This document shows, piece by piece, positions 45,183-57,409 of a DNA stretch of 64,000 nucleotides. Within the stretch, counting starts at the first letter, position 1. Each line of letters begins with the position of its first letter. The position numbers and the translations under genes were made by a program. The DNA is from Vitis vinifera (lineage: Eukaryota > Streptophyta > Magnoliopsida > Vitales > Vitaceae), in assembly GCF_030704535.1 (NCBI RefSeq), contig NC_081813.1, forward strand, positions 342,501-406,500, given 5' to 3'. The notes below the pieces were generated by a model. That model did no database searches, was not told where the DNA came from, and saw only the letters and a program-made list of their open reading frames with translations.

Positions 45183-47423
45183 ATGTGTGGTGGTGCCATC
45201 ATCTCCGACTTCATTCCGGCGAGCCGCTGCCGCCGGGTCGACGAGGATTACTTCCCCGCCCTCAAAAAACGCACCTCCGGCAACCACTGTTCCAAGTCGC
45301 TGTGGTCCGAAGCCGTCGAGGACGATGACGACGACGACTTCGAGGCCGATTTTCTGGGTTTCAAGGATGACTCCGACGACGAGGAGGATGACATCAAGCC
45401 TTCCGCTTTCTCCGCTGCGAAGCCACATGGTAATTTCCCCCTGCCCATCATCCTTCATTTCCTTATAGGGTTTCAGCTTTTTGTGATAAAAAAAAAAAAA
45501 TTAGTTTTGAGGTGTATCATTGTTTCATCTCCTGGAAATGCGTCTGATTTTTGTGGGACTTTGTTGTTTCGATGGAATTGTTTTTTGTAAAAATAGGCAG
45601 TATTCAGTTTCTTGGAAAAAAAAGGGAAAAATTATGAGAGTGAAGCTTCTTAGAAATTTAATCTTTTTTAGTGGGTGAAAATTTATTCTTTTGTTTTTTT
45701 TTTTTTGGAGAAGCAAACAAAGTTCTCCATTTATTTTGATGGCTAAATATTGCTATGTTGTTTGTTTTCTTTCTTGTTTTTTTTTTTTCCCAACTGATTA
45801 ATGATTCTTTTTCATTCTCTCTTAAAGTGTTAAAGGTGAGATTTGTTTGTTGAATCAGCGCCTTGCTTAACTAAAGCTTAGATTTTTTCGTCTTGAATCG
45901 CTTTTTTTGTCATTTAACTGTTTAATTTTGTCTGAGATGGGAAGTAGAAACTCTGTGAGAAATGCTTTTGAATCTTTTGGAGATCTAGGTTTTATCTCAA
46001 AGAGTTCTGAGTATTGGGTTTGTTTTCCCTTAGTTCTAGAAATTTTAGATTGAATACTTTCCATTGTTGTAGTTAACGGTTGCCAATTTCTTTTGATGCT
46101 TCTGTTGTTTCTACTATGTGATAATTATGTTTAATAAATTGATAGAAGATAAAAGTCCCTTCTCAATTGATGAGCCAAGTTAGGTGAAGGTAGGAGCAAT
46201 CGATCGTCCAAACTGTAACTGCTCTGAGAAATATCAATCGGAGAGTTTCATATTATTGGTGAATGTATGGAAAACATTTAATTATATATTTTTTTCTTGG
46301 CATCTGTCATGTTAGTTTCTGTACTCATGGTTTGATTTTCTTTGGTGAAGATCATAATAAGCATTTTCCAATAAAAAAACTACATAAAAAGTATTTTCCT
46401 TTATATTTCTATTTTCCAATTAGTATCTTTGATTGGATTTCAACTGATACATGTTTGGCTATTTCATGATTTTCTTTTCTGATGAATGTTTGTTTAAGAA
46501 ATATCTGTTTTGCCCTTTGATTTGGTGAAGGCTATACAGGTATAAAATCTGTGGAATTTAATGGGCAAGCTGAAAAATCTGCAAAGAGAAAGAGGAAGAA
46601 TCAGTATAGAGGAATCCGACAACGCCCTTGGGGAAAATGGGCTGCAGAGATCCGTGATCCAAGAAAGGGGGTTCGAGTTTGGCTTGGGACTTTCAACACT
46701 GCTGAAGAAGCTGCAAGAGCTTATGATGCTGAGGCTCGGAGGATCCGAGGCAAGAAAGCAAAAGTTAATTTTCCTGATGAAACTCCTTTGACTGCTCCAA
46801 AGCGCACCATCAAGGCAAATGCTCAAAAGCTAATTCCAAAGGGTAGCCCTAACTCTTCCCATTCGAATCTGAACCAGAGTTTTAATTTCATGAACAACTC
46901 TGATCAGGAATACTATAGTAGTTTAATGGATGAGAAACCATCAACCAATCAATATGGGTATCCAGATTCCTTCCCTGCCAATGGCGAAGTTGGACTAAAA
47001 TCACTTGCCCCATCTGAGAATGGTCGCATGTATTTTAATTCAGACCAAGGAAGTAACTCTTTTGATTGTTCTGACCTTGGATGGGGAGAGCAGGGAGCAA
47101 AGACCCCAGAAATCTCATCGGTTCTTTCAGCTACCCTTGAAGGTGATGAATCCCAATTTATTGAAGATGCTAACCCAAAGAAGAAACTGAAGTCTAACTC
47201 TCAGAATGCAGTGCCTGTTGAAGAAAATACTCCAAATGGGCTTTCTGAGGATCTCTCAGCTTTTGAGTCCCAGATGAAGTACTTTCAGATCCCTTATCTT
47301 GACGGAAACTGGGAAGCTTCAATGGATGCCTTACTCAGCGGGGATGCTGCTCAGGATGGTGGAAACCCAATGGACCTTTGGAGCTTTGATGATCTGCCTA
47401 CTGTGGTGGGGGGAGTTTTCTGA
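45183..47423 (+). CDS. RAP2-12: Group VII ethylene response factor, RAP2.12/RAP2.2 type
   Basis: Exons 45183-45429 and 46531-47423 join across a 1101-bp GT-AG intron to give 379 residues. The N-terminus [12 protein letters not shown] is the Cys2 N-degron: after Met removal, Cys2 is oxidised by plant cysteine oxidases, arginylated and degraded through PRT6, so the factor accumulates under hypoxia and low NO. The AP2/ERF domain lies at about residues 107-165 ([37 protein letters not shown]). Between them are an acidic run ([19 protein letters not shown]) and a basic stretch (AKRKRKN). C-terminal motifs [17 protein letters not shown] and [10 protein letters not shown] match RAP2.12/RAP2.2 activation regions. 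It should activate anaerobic genes (ADH, PDC) in the nucleus. The intron after the first exon is conserved in ERF-VII genes. The 3' flank at 47455-47594 may hold a 3' UTR intron. RAP2.12 versus RAP2.2 cannot be settled without a tree. Confidence 0.94.
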
Positions 47424-50400
47424 GCAAACTTTTCCCTTGCTAGCTGGTCTTCTGTAAATAAAGCTACATGTTAGTAAATTTCACCCTACCATTAACTTAT
47501 TAATGATTTTGTATCTCTCTGATTCCTTGCTTTATTTGGATGCTTCTTTGCTTCTTAAAAATAGGTTTTCTTTCTCATCTTTTCTGTTTTCAGGAATGGT
47601 TGTTGCCAGCGTTGCAGTTTGAGTTCACGGTTGGACATGCATAAGGCTTGGCTGAAGAGTGTTTTCTTAGGTAGCTATTGTTATATGGGGAGTAAATAGG
47701 TATTTAGGTATCTTTTACTTTCAAGACTTTGAATTGGCACTTTGAATTTTATGTCTGTATCTTGAAGATTATATGGGTTGGAAGACTGAAACCTGATAAA
47801 ATACCACCTTTGCTGTTTGTTTCAAACATGGTCACTACTTTCTTAGGACTGTCAGTCCATGGATATGTTTATATATCTGTATTGTGATTTTTATTTTTTA
47901 TTTTTTATTTTCTTTTTAAAGCTTTGTTATATGGCATAAGTGCCACAGCTAGATTGCTTTGAAAGATTGCTTTGAAAGAGCCGTGAATACTTCTTTCCCA
48001 ATTCTGTCTCATCTTGTTGACCACCGCCACAAATGTTTGAATTGAGTGTTTGCTTTGCATGCATAGGTATTGGAAATGTAGTAATCATCGTATAGGTTGT
48101 GTACTTTATTAACTCCATAATATTTTGTTGGCTCCAATACTTCTATCTACCCACTTCACCTTGTCTAAGAATCCTTTTTCGGCATCATCTTCTGGTGTAT
48201 GTTTTGGTTGTGTAATTCTGTTCTTGGTACATTGGTTGTTTGGTTTATACTCTTTCTTCGCAAGTCCTAGTTGCACAATTTGTGGGGGGATTCAGGGAGC
48301 ACATTAGAGGTTTGTTTGGATCTTGAAAAGTACGAGGGGAAATAAAGGCATTGAAAACATCCTGAGGAATGAATCACTCAATTAGTGCTTGGTATTTTCT
48401 TTTCTTCCTGTCATCCTTTAACATCCAAGCAGATCCTTGTAAACCAAAACTTGCTCACTTTCTCTCCTGCTTGGAGAGGTGAATAATTCAGTAGTAACTT
48501 GAGTTAGGTGCGTCAAACGATCGTTAAAAGGAACAGCACAATTTTGTTGTGGAATTGGAGTAAAAGTAGCTCTGTATTCCCTTATTTTTGCTTTGTTTAT
48601 CTTCTTGCGAAAGAGAGGTGAGGAGAAATTTCTTCATAGATATGTATCCCCTTCTTTTTTGTTATCTTAGTGGAAAGGGTAACGAGGTGTAGCATAACCA
48701 ACACTAGCACATCAGAACTCTGCCTGCTGGATGTAGTCCTCCCCGGCATGCCACCATCAAGGGAATTTTCACGGCCACAATTAACCCCCACTGCCACCAA
48801 TCCACCCATGCCTGCAGCAGCCTCCATTATTTCTGACCCCTAGCAATCAGTCACAAAGGACCTTCTAGTCCTGGTCACTGGTGGCATTGAAATCTGCAGT
48901 CATGGACCATTGGTGAGTTTGAACAAACATTGGTTATTGAATAGAGTGTTAGCAATGCAAGGCTTCAACATGTGGTAATGATGCTGGAGAGGTGTTAAAG
49001 AAGTCAGGACACACATGATGAAGATTGAAAGTTATGGTGATGTAGGTGAAAGTGCTTGTGTTGTTGGTGGTGGAGGTTGCCAAGTGAGTGGCATAACTGG
49101 TGGAAATGGTGGTTGTTACTGATGCATACTGCTTTTCTACTGATAGTTGCAATATACGATTCTATCTAGGTTTTCAAACCCCTCATTTATGCTTTGCCAT
49201 ACCGACCAGCCATTCACAACTATTCTACTTTTACTTTTCCTGCCTTGCCAGATTATTCAGGCATACATTTAATCTGCACATTTTTTATTTCTTTCACCTG
49301 TCCTCATCACTCTTGTATTTATTGGTTCCTTCAATCTTTTACCATATGAAGTGGGTTGTGCACATGATGGCCCCCACCGCATTCGACACTCACTTTTTTG
49401 TGGGTTTTGCATTAATTTCAAAATTAGCACAATTTACTGAAAAAGAAAAGAAGTATGTATTTTTTTTTTTTTTCTCCTAGTGCATTGTAGTCTGAAAGTG
49501 AGGTTTTCTTAGGGACAAACCCATGTGTCAATGTTGGAGGCTTGAAAAAAATGGTGTTTGGATTTGATGCTTAAGATGAGTGTCGGCCCTGGGATAGTGC
49601 TTAAACCCTAGGGGTGATTAGCAGAATCATGACTTGAATATTGATTAATGGGAGATGTCAAATCCCAAGATCTCGATCATATGTTAGTTGAGATTGCTGT
49701 TACACGTGGTGGAGGGTGGTGGGGTTAGTTGAAGGGTGAAGGGTGGTTGAGGTGTGAGGCTGAGCTGAGCTGAGGGAGGACTCTCCAAAAATGATGAGAG
49801 GTGAGGTGAGGTGGAGGTGGGGGCCAATTTTTATTTCTTGGAGATCACAACACCTAGTTTCATGAGCCCCTGCTACTGTTTCTACTGTTTTTGTGCAAAT
49901 GGACAAGGACGAGGACAACCAACATCATCTTCGATTCATCAAACTGCATAAAGGCATCCTCGTGATTTTTGTTGTCACAGAGACAGAACAGAAGGCAGCA
50001 GCAGCAGCAGCAGCGCCCTTTGCCCACGGCCGCGGGAGACTCCCCCACCCCCATTACCACATACACCAAATCCATGATTACCATGTGATTCCATCTTATT
50101 ATGGGGTTGTTAAAGGGGCACATAGGCCCTGAGTCCAAGGCACAATGACTCCCAAGTTGTCGTGGCCTTTCTAAATTGAACATATTTGATGATATATGAG
50201 CATATAACAAATATTGTACATGCATCTTTAAGTTGTATTTCACTTTGTTTATGTGCGTGTCATATGCCTAGGCACAAGGCCTTTTTTTCCCGCCTTTGCG
50301 TGGCCTTGCGCCTTTCATAACTACGTAACCTCTTCCCTCTGCCTTTTTCCCTTTTTAGCCTCCCCTTTTATTGATATTGTTGTTGGAGTGAAGGAGAGAG

Positions 50401-51762
50401 TAACCCACTTTGCCACTCAACGTCTCATTCTTAAATTTGGTCATACCAAACCCTTTTGAATTAGGGATGATGGACATTTGATCTCGTTATCAAACCCTAT
50501 ATAATCGACTTGGAATTGAGCAAAGGCTATAATGATCTTGTCGTACTCATTATGATCAAATTTTTGACATGTCGATCAACCACCCATTCACTAAAAGATT
50601 CCAAGATACCAAATTCAAAATCTATATAGTTGAAATTTATGATCAAATTTGACCCATTGAATAAAGATAAGTAGGGATGTTTTAATTGCAATTTTGTAGC
50701 ACTCGCTTTTTCTCCCTCACATGGAAACTGAAGGGATACTGTTCCATTTTTATGTTAGAGGCAAATAGTTTCTACACATTATAATTCCAATTTTAAGGAA
50801 GATAATCACAAAAATTTGAAAGCAGTGTCAATGACCAAGAATTTGGTGTTAAACGAATTCATAGAGTGGAGGCCTAAACTTGAAAGCGACCTGTCTATAG
50901 CTTGGGTTGGATCCAAGGCCACCCAGGAGAGGTCCACACTCAACCCCATCAATTTTCAGACATATGGTGGACCTGTCTATCAGCACAATGAGTACCCTCA
51001 ACACAAAGCAAACCCCATCATCGACCCCAATTATAGAGGACCCACTAATCTGAAACAAATTTGAAGGCCCAACCCCATTTATTGGTGCTTGATAAGATAT
51101 AGGCCCAGGACACAGGGATGGCTGTACCAGCCTCCCAGGCCAACTTGCCTGAAATGTTAAGAATGATGAGACCATCAACTTTTATGCGTTGGTTAGCTAA
51201 TGTAAAAATTAATGAACAAATTACAGAAGATCAAGATCATGCCCTGATTTTAGAGGATATCAGTTTTCCATAATCTATGATACTAATAGGGAAGAGATGG
51301 AAGCTATAGGGACTTTAAACAATCATGCCCTGGTGCCTCTTGGAAGTATGCTGATCAGGGCTCAAGCAATCTTTGCCTTCCAGTTCCTGTTAGTCTGAGC
51401 AGAGTATGAAGACTCTGGGCAGACATTAGAATGCCGAGAAAACACAAATGTCAACTCAACTGAGCTTAACACAAATTAACAATGTAATACCAATCATAAT
51501 GAATTGATCAAAAATTTTATTGTATGGAATATATGCCAAAACTAGAGTATTTCCCTTTGAAGAAGTCATCCCTTTCTAACAATAGAAAGGTTTGGGAATT
51601 GGGAGTTAATCCTAGCAAGGAAGGAATAAGAAAGGGCTTCAATCAGAGGATAACATCGTATTCCTTCTTCCTATGGAAGTAGTGCCATGTACTAATTAAA
51701 AAACTAAACAGAGGAACAGTTAAATTACTTAGGCTAATTAAACTCCAAGATGAAGAGCTGCA
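47424..51762. other. Intergenic, no gene seen
   Basis: Includes the ERF 3' UTR (an AATAAA lies near 47457). The T-rich stretch 47885-47925 and poly-T near 49460 are low complexity. A purine-rich, G-rich block lies at 49706-49825 with GGTGAGGTGAGGTGG repeats. A GCA run is at 49995-50013. Short open stretches at 48597-48827 (minus) and 50849-51178 (minus) have no recognisable domain. Confidence 0.45.
49995..50013. repeat. (GCA)6 microsatellite
   Basis: Six GCA units lie in a region with no supported gene. Confidence 0.85.
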
Positions 51763-52911
51763 ATGGCTGTTCCAACACATAATTCAAATTGTTTGTCTTT
51801 ACAACTCCACCATGCATATTCTTTCAAGAGGTGTTGTTTCTTCTTTCTCATCATCCTTCTTTCCATGGCCATGATGGTGGGTGTTGCTATATTGACCATT
51901 GTCTTCATCTTGAAGCCCCAAAAGCCTGTTTTCTCCCTCCAAACAATGAGTTTGGAGTCCTATAAGCTAGACGTATATTCAAATTCAACCCTGTTTATTT
52001 CATCTGTTATTTCATTAACTTTAAATGCTCAAAATCCTAACAAGGTTGACCTAGGTTTTAGCCCTTCAAGACTTGATATCCTCTACAAGGGACTTCCCAT
52101 AGGAGTAATACATGTTCCTGGATTCTACCTGCCTGCTCACAGCTATAATGTGCTTGTGAAAAACCGGGTTTTGTTTCCCTGTGTGAATGTTAGCCAAATC
52201 ATTTCTGAGGTTTCAAGGCAAACACTGATTCAGATGAGAATACTAGGTGACATTGGAGCTCACGTGCGGGTGTTTCATATAACCCTACCGAAAATCAAGG
52301 TCTGTCTTGCATCTTCTTTTGTCAAGATGAAGCTCTACTCTTTAGCAGCCATGAAAGTAAACCCTTTATTGTGAAAGAAATAAAGCTATGAACACAATGC
52401 CCTTTCCTGCTTCCCTGCTTCATCTACTCTGAAATTGTCTTGCTACATTAGTCTGAAATATAAAGAGCTTATTTGGGAACAATTTTAGGAAGTGTTTATA
52501 ATCTTTTTAGCACTTGAAATTTCGAGTGCTAAAAAGGTTAGAAAAGATTTCTAGAATCATGACCAAATGGATTCTAAAGCTTGTATGATAGGATTTTACT
52601 TTGAAAATTTGTTCTTGTGTTTCCCATTTGTGTAGCTTGCCCTGGACTGCAACATTAATATTGATTATCAAGAGCTCACATTCAAGAATGAATTGTATGC
52701 CATGACAGTAGCACAAAATCTCAACGTACGTCCTCCCTTATCACTTTTGTTTGTCCTCTTTTCCCTTATTTTGGTAGTTGTTTAAATATTTTACATATCT
52801 GTTTATCTATTTATGTATCCATTTTTGACGTCTACTTTTCCTTTCCAGGCAGCATTTCCTGCTAACATCCAAACCTTCTCCAAGAACTGTTCAGTAGCCT
52901 TCTTAATCTAA
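51763..52911 (+). CDS. LEA_2 / NDR1-HIN1-like (NHL) membrane protein, At1g64065 type
   Basis: Three exons, 51763-52299, 52636-52725 and 52849-52911, with GT-AG introns give 229 residues. A basic N-terminal tail (HAYSFKRCC) leads into one membrane segment at about residues 24-50 (FFFLIILLSMAMMVGVAI). The outer part is an LEA_2 domain (DVYSNSTLFISSVISLTLNA, NPNKVDLGF, LPIGVIHVPGF), typical of LEA hydroxyproline-rich/NHL proteins at the plasma membrane. Known relatives act in defence or abiotic stress; the role of the At1g64065 subgroup is not established. Several N-x-S/T sites are visible (NST, NVS). Retention of intron 1 would give a 203-residue protein ending SLAAMKVNPLL. Intron 1 holds a palindrome. 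The C-terminal Cys (KNCSVAFLI) is near the end. Confidence 0.85.
52503..52536. repeat. 34-bp near-perfect palindrome in LEA_2 intron 1
   Basis: Arms of 17 bases with no loop (starting CTTTTTAGCACTTGAAA) pair with one mismatch. The surrounding GGAAGTGTTTATAATC suggests the core of a small foldback (MITE-type) insertion. It lies about 100 bp before the exon 2 acceptor. Confidence 0.75.
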
Positions 52912-54379
52912 ACATGCACTATTGAGAAATATAATGTATCATTTTGATTGTTAACAGAGGTTTTGTTCTCTTATGGCATCCCTTTCCCATTGGAAGTATA
53001 GTTATTCTAGTTTAATCAACATGCCAAAGTCCAAATGGCTAGAGTTTTTGTTTCATGTGGAACTTCTCTGATTGTAGATTTCTTAGAACTGGTTATTTTT
53101 TATCCCAGAAGATATTAAGGAAGAAAAAAAAATGTTAAAAGAAAAATGATTTTCTCATATTTGATCATAATATGATTTTCCTTCCAAATTTTCAGGAATC
53201 AAACATTGCGTATATGTAAACTTTAAACAAGGGTTATATTGATTAATTCTCGAGAAGCCTTGATCTCACAAGGCTAGAAATGCTTTTTGTTTCTTTCAAA
53301 ATCACTCTCAAATAAGCTTTCATTTAAGGGTAGGTAGAAAAAAACCCTTCTGTCATATTTTTTCATCTTTGTCTAAACCTTGCAGGATCATCATTTTATA
53401 AATTTTGGGTGCAAACCCTTCTCTTAAAAAAAAAAAAAAAAAAATTCAAAAACCCTCTGCATTGACCAAAAACTATACATAAATACTTGATTGGCTAGGT
53501 GGGCATTCTAGATAAAATGAGTACTTTTGAACCATTCTACCACATTTTTTAACTTAATCAATAATCTAAGTCAATAGTCCATGTGCAGTATGCATTAATA
53601 AAAAACACCCAAATCAGCTTTTCTGAAATAGATCTTCTTCATCACAAGTGATGACCATTTAACTAACTTCAACTTGCAACTGCATTTAAGGCGGGAAAAA
53701 GCTATGCTCTGGGCCAGTCAAAGATGAATACAACTACACATATTTTTCCTTTTCACACCACATTAAAAAGGTTAAGAGAATTAAAGAAAAAAAAAAAAAA
53801 GGCTTCACATGTGGAAACAGCAATAATGTTGCTGACAGCAGATGCATGAAGGACTGCCAAGGACCCAATCAGAAGTTGCCACATTGATGATACTAAAAAC
53901 AAATTGATAGTTGTTATGCCACATAAAGCAAATAAAATTTGACCTTCTCGAATCTTTTGTTGGCCTCCAGTTAACAGTGCTCACTCTGACAAGCTCCTTT
54001 CCCCAAAACCTCATCACCCATCTCATTTACTTCCCCAATTTCCATCTTAATTTTATGTTTTTTAATTGCCTCAAACTCAATTCAAACTTAACGCTACTCA
54101 TGAATTTTGATGTGTCGAGCAATGGTGGATCTACAATGTATATCAAGCTGATATGGGTTACAACAAATGGATAGTTTAAACTTGAGACTTCCCGTAGAAC
54201 AAGCCTCTGATTCACAAGTTTAGGGTTAATGTACAAGCTATTTTGTCTGAATTTGAATTTAGATTGCTAATTCATTGACAATTAACGGAGTTCCAAAGCA
54301 GGTATGAACATATATTTGTGTGGATAGTTTGGTCATTTCAATAGTAGCAACAATGAGGTTAGTACATTTATGGGTCAAT
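52912..54379. other. Intergenic, no gene seen
   Basis: AT-rich, with an A-run at 53427-53444 and another near 53786. Opposing open stretches of under 90 codons at 53805-54236 show no domain. The end of the segment holds the promoter of the GDSL gene. Confidence 0.45.
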
Positions 54380-54387
54380 TATAAGTA
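54380..54387 (+). promoter_or_regulatory. Possible TATA box of the first GDSL gene
   Basis: TATAAGTA lies 42 bp before the ATG at 54429. The GDSL pseudogene has TATATAGA at the comparable place (57363-57370). Both would give short leaders, so the call is tentative. Confidence 0.35.
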
Positions 54388-54428
54388 GGCATGATGATGA
54401 GTAAGACTAAGGTGAAGAAGTCTTAGCC

Positions 54429-56567
54429 ATGGCCAGGCTGATCAGCTCCCTCTCTTGCATCTTGATTCTAACTATACTTCTCTTCCCAACAATCTGTCTC
54501 AGCAAAACCCAGAACCCAGAAAGCCAAGCAGCAGAAGCATCAGCAGCCTTGTTCATATTTGGAGACTCTTTCTTTGATTCTGGAAACAACAATTACATCA
54601 ACACCACAACACTTGACCAAGCAAATTTCTGGCCTTATGGAGAGACCTACTTCAAGTTCCCAACAGGGAGATTCTCTGATGGCCGTCTTATATCAGACTT
54701 TATTGGTGAGATTTGGAAGCCTTTTGTTCAGTTATCTGCTATGCAAATTCACTTGGCTTATAGGCCAACTAGGCCTTTTTATCTCTTCCACTTACTCTTC
54801 CTTTTTTATCTGTCACTTTCGTTGTAGCACAATATGCAAAGCTGCCCATGATTCCTCCCTTTCTCCAACCGGGTGTTCATCAATTTTACTATGGAGTGAA
54901 CTTTGCATCTGCTGGAGCAGGAGCTCTTGTCGAAACGTTTCAAGGGGCGGTACGTAAATTCTACAGTAGATATCAACAAAATATGCTTTGTTACTGCTGT
55001 TCTAGATAATGTGAATGTACATGATCAATCATATTTTGCATACTGTCTTGCTTTTGAGATTACCTGGGGTTGAGATGAGAGAGTGTTGGAAGTCCATTTG
55101 CTTCCAAATTGACAAAGTCAATGGCTGAAACCACCTTTTTTTTGGTGAGTTTTGACAAGTCTTTTAGCTCACATGGGTAGGGGCCAGTTGAGGGGAGAGA
55201 GAAACACAGCTCCAAGCTATATGTAGATTTGATTTGTGAATACTCAACCCCTGAAAAGGTAAAGGGAAGTGATAAACTTATCAAATTGTTTTGTTCAAAG
55301 TTCAAACTGCTTATTTTATATATAAGCTGCTAGAAAATCTAGCATGACTCCAAAAAGGTAGATTGGCAGTTATGGACTTTTAGCAGAGTGTAAAGACAAT
55401 TTGAAATAGACATGAATCTACCAGTGATCATTCTTAGAAAAGAAAATGATTCAAGTTAGGCGTTTACAAAACCTACTCACTTCAATAGTAAGGGATTACT
55501 TGAATTGTGAATCTTCTTGAAACTTACTAGAAGGTGGTGTGATTCATTTTCAGGTAATCGATCTCAAAACACAGCTAAAGTACTATAACAAGGTAGTGAT
55601 TTGGTTGAGACACAAGCTGGGCAATTTTGAAGCAAAGATGAGACTATCAAGAGCTGTGTATTTGTTTAGCATTGGGAGCAACGATTACATGAGCCCGTTC
55701 TTGACTAATTCTACTATACTAGACTCCTACTCTGAATCAGAATATGTCGGTATGGTGATTGGCAACTTGACAACCGTTATCAAAGTAAGCATCACTCCTA
55801 TTTTCAGCTTCTTCAACAAACACTTTAGGATAAATCACTGAGAACTCAACTTAGGCATTTGAGACTAGCACTTTTAAGGACAGTGCTTTCATCTTCATGA
55901 GATCAAATGTGGTTAATTTATTAATGCCCATGCTTTGAATTATTGTTAATTTGGCAGAAAATATATAGTAGAGGAGGCAGGAAATTCGGGTTTCTCAACT
56001 TGCCACCATTGGGTTGTTTTCCAGGCCTCAGAGTACTCAAACCAGATAAGAATGGTAGCTGCTTAGAGAAAGTTTCAATGCTAGCAAAGTTACATAACAG
56101 AGCTCTCTCCAAACTTCTTGTAAAATTAGAAAACCAGTTACTTGGATTCAAGTACTCATACTATGACTTCAACAGCAATCTCAAACAAAGGATGAATCGC
56201 CCCGCTAAATATGGTACATATTACATACATGTCATAGCAATTCTCATTTCAGGTTTGTTACTGCTGATCATTAACTGAAGTTTGCTTTGTTGAATGGGGA
56301 AAATGCTGGTGTCACAAAGGTTTCAAGGAAGGCAAAACAGCATGCTGTGGGACGGGCCAGTTTCGGGGAGTATTCAGCTGTGGAGGAAGAAGAATAGTGA
56401 AGGAATTTCAGTTGTGTGAGAACCCAAGTGAATATGTATTTTGGGACTCTTTCCATCTCACTGAGAAGCTATACAAGCAATTAGCTGATGAAATGTGGAG
56501 TGGATCTCCCTACTCTGATGTTGTTAGGCCTTACAGTCTCAAAAACCTATTCTTCCCAAGAGTATAG
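54429..56567 (+). CDS. GDSL esterase/lipase (GLIP1-like), intact
   Basis: Five exons, 54429-54705, 54828-54949, 55554-55784, 55958-56213 and 56320-56567, with GT-AG borders and matching phases, give 377 residues, normal for plant GDSL lipases. A signal peptide (residues 1-25, LISSLSCILILTILLFPTIC) predicts secretion. All SGNH blocks are present: S47 (FIFGDSFFDSGNN), G122 (NFASAGAG), N176 (IGSNDYMSP), and D338/H341 (WDSFHLTEK). The sequence style (FWPYGETYFKFPTGRFSDGR) matches the Arabidopsis GLIP1-5 group, several of which act in ethylene- and salicylate-linked defence; the substrate here is unknown. Exon 4 begins KIYSRGG where relatives, including the downstream copy, have EIYKKGG. It is the intact partner of a tandem pair with 57410-59112. 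Confidence 0.92.
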
Positions 56568-57409
56568 CTTTTTCAATTTTTATAGCTACTGTTATAGAAA
56601 TTGGAATAAAACAAGAAACAGAAGCAATTTCACTGATTTTTTTTTCCTGCTAATAAATCAATGAAACCCAATTTCCATGTTCTTCAGGATGGAAAAATTG
56701 TACCTGTGCTATGTAGATTCTCAGTATAGTAGAGCTGATCTCTGTTTCCAGCTGAATCAGAAAAATATTCAATCAAATAATTGCTCCTGTAGCTGCAGTA
56801 AGAAACAAATTAAAATTGAAACCCTAATAGAACAATATTACATCATCTTGACCCAAAACAAACACACAGAAAAATGAAATTTTTTTATTACCAGATAAGA
56901 ACAAAATTCAGAAAAGTCATGGCTGAACTGACTCTGGTTTTATTGACCATTTGATGAACTGATAAAAGATTTTTATCAGATGGGAATGTATGTAAAAGTT
57001 GGAACAAGGGAGAAAGATTACAGTAAATGAACCAGACATCAAATGGCAAGATTCAGCAAATCTATTTTTAGTTCAATCAAATAGGTGTTCTGCTTGCCGC
57101 AATGAGAAACAAATTAAAACTGAATAACTTTACGTAATAATATTGGTCCATCTTGACCAAAAATATACACAGAAGAAAAAGAAAATTCTTGATTACCAAA
57201 TAAGAACAATGAAAAAACGTCATGGCTGAGCATATTCTGACTGCCAAAGTCATGATCAGACATAATTCAATCTCTGCATATTGGTGGATGGCACTGCTAG
57301 TTCAACAAAAAGGAAAACTTGTTATCTATTTGATCTACCTTGCAAAATTGTCTTCACTGGGCTATATAGAAGTAGGGAGAATGATTACAGAAAGTGAATC
57401 AGACATTAA
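56568..57409. repeat. Duplicated upstream module between the two GDSL genes
   Basis: Two diverged copies of one module lie head to tail: about 56735-57057 and about 57062-57424. Shared landmarks are GAAACAAATTAAAA(T/C)TGAA (56802 and 57108), CATCTTGACC (56843 and 57150), GTCATGGCTGA (56919 and 57220) and TCAAATGGCAA or TTAAATGGCAA at the end. The first copy ends ATGGCAAGATTCAGC, resembling a GDSL gene start (MARFS) but followed by a stop, so it may be a truncated gene 5' end. The promoter of the second GDSL gene is in the second copy. Confidence 0.7.

Noticed and set aside
45027-45458. Minus-strand frames opposite ERF exon 1
   Set aside because: They are shadows of the GAC/GAT-rich acidic stretch of the ERF protein.
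48597-48827. 76-codon minus-strand frame with an Ala/Gly-rich start
   Set aside because: Short, with no known domain, no introns that extend it and no nearby regulatory support.
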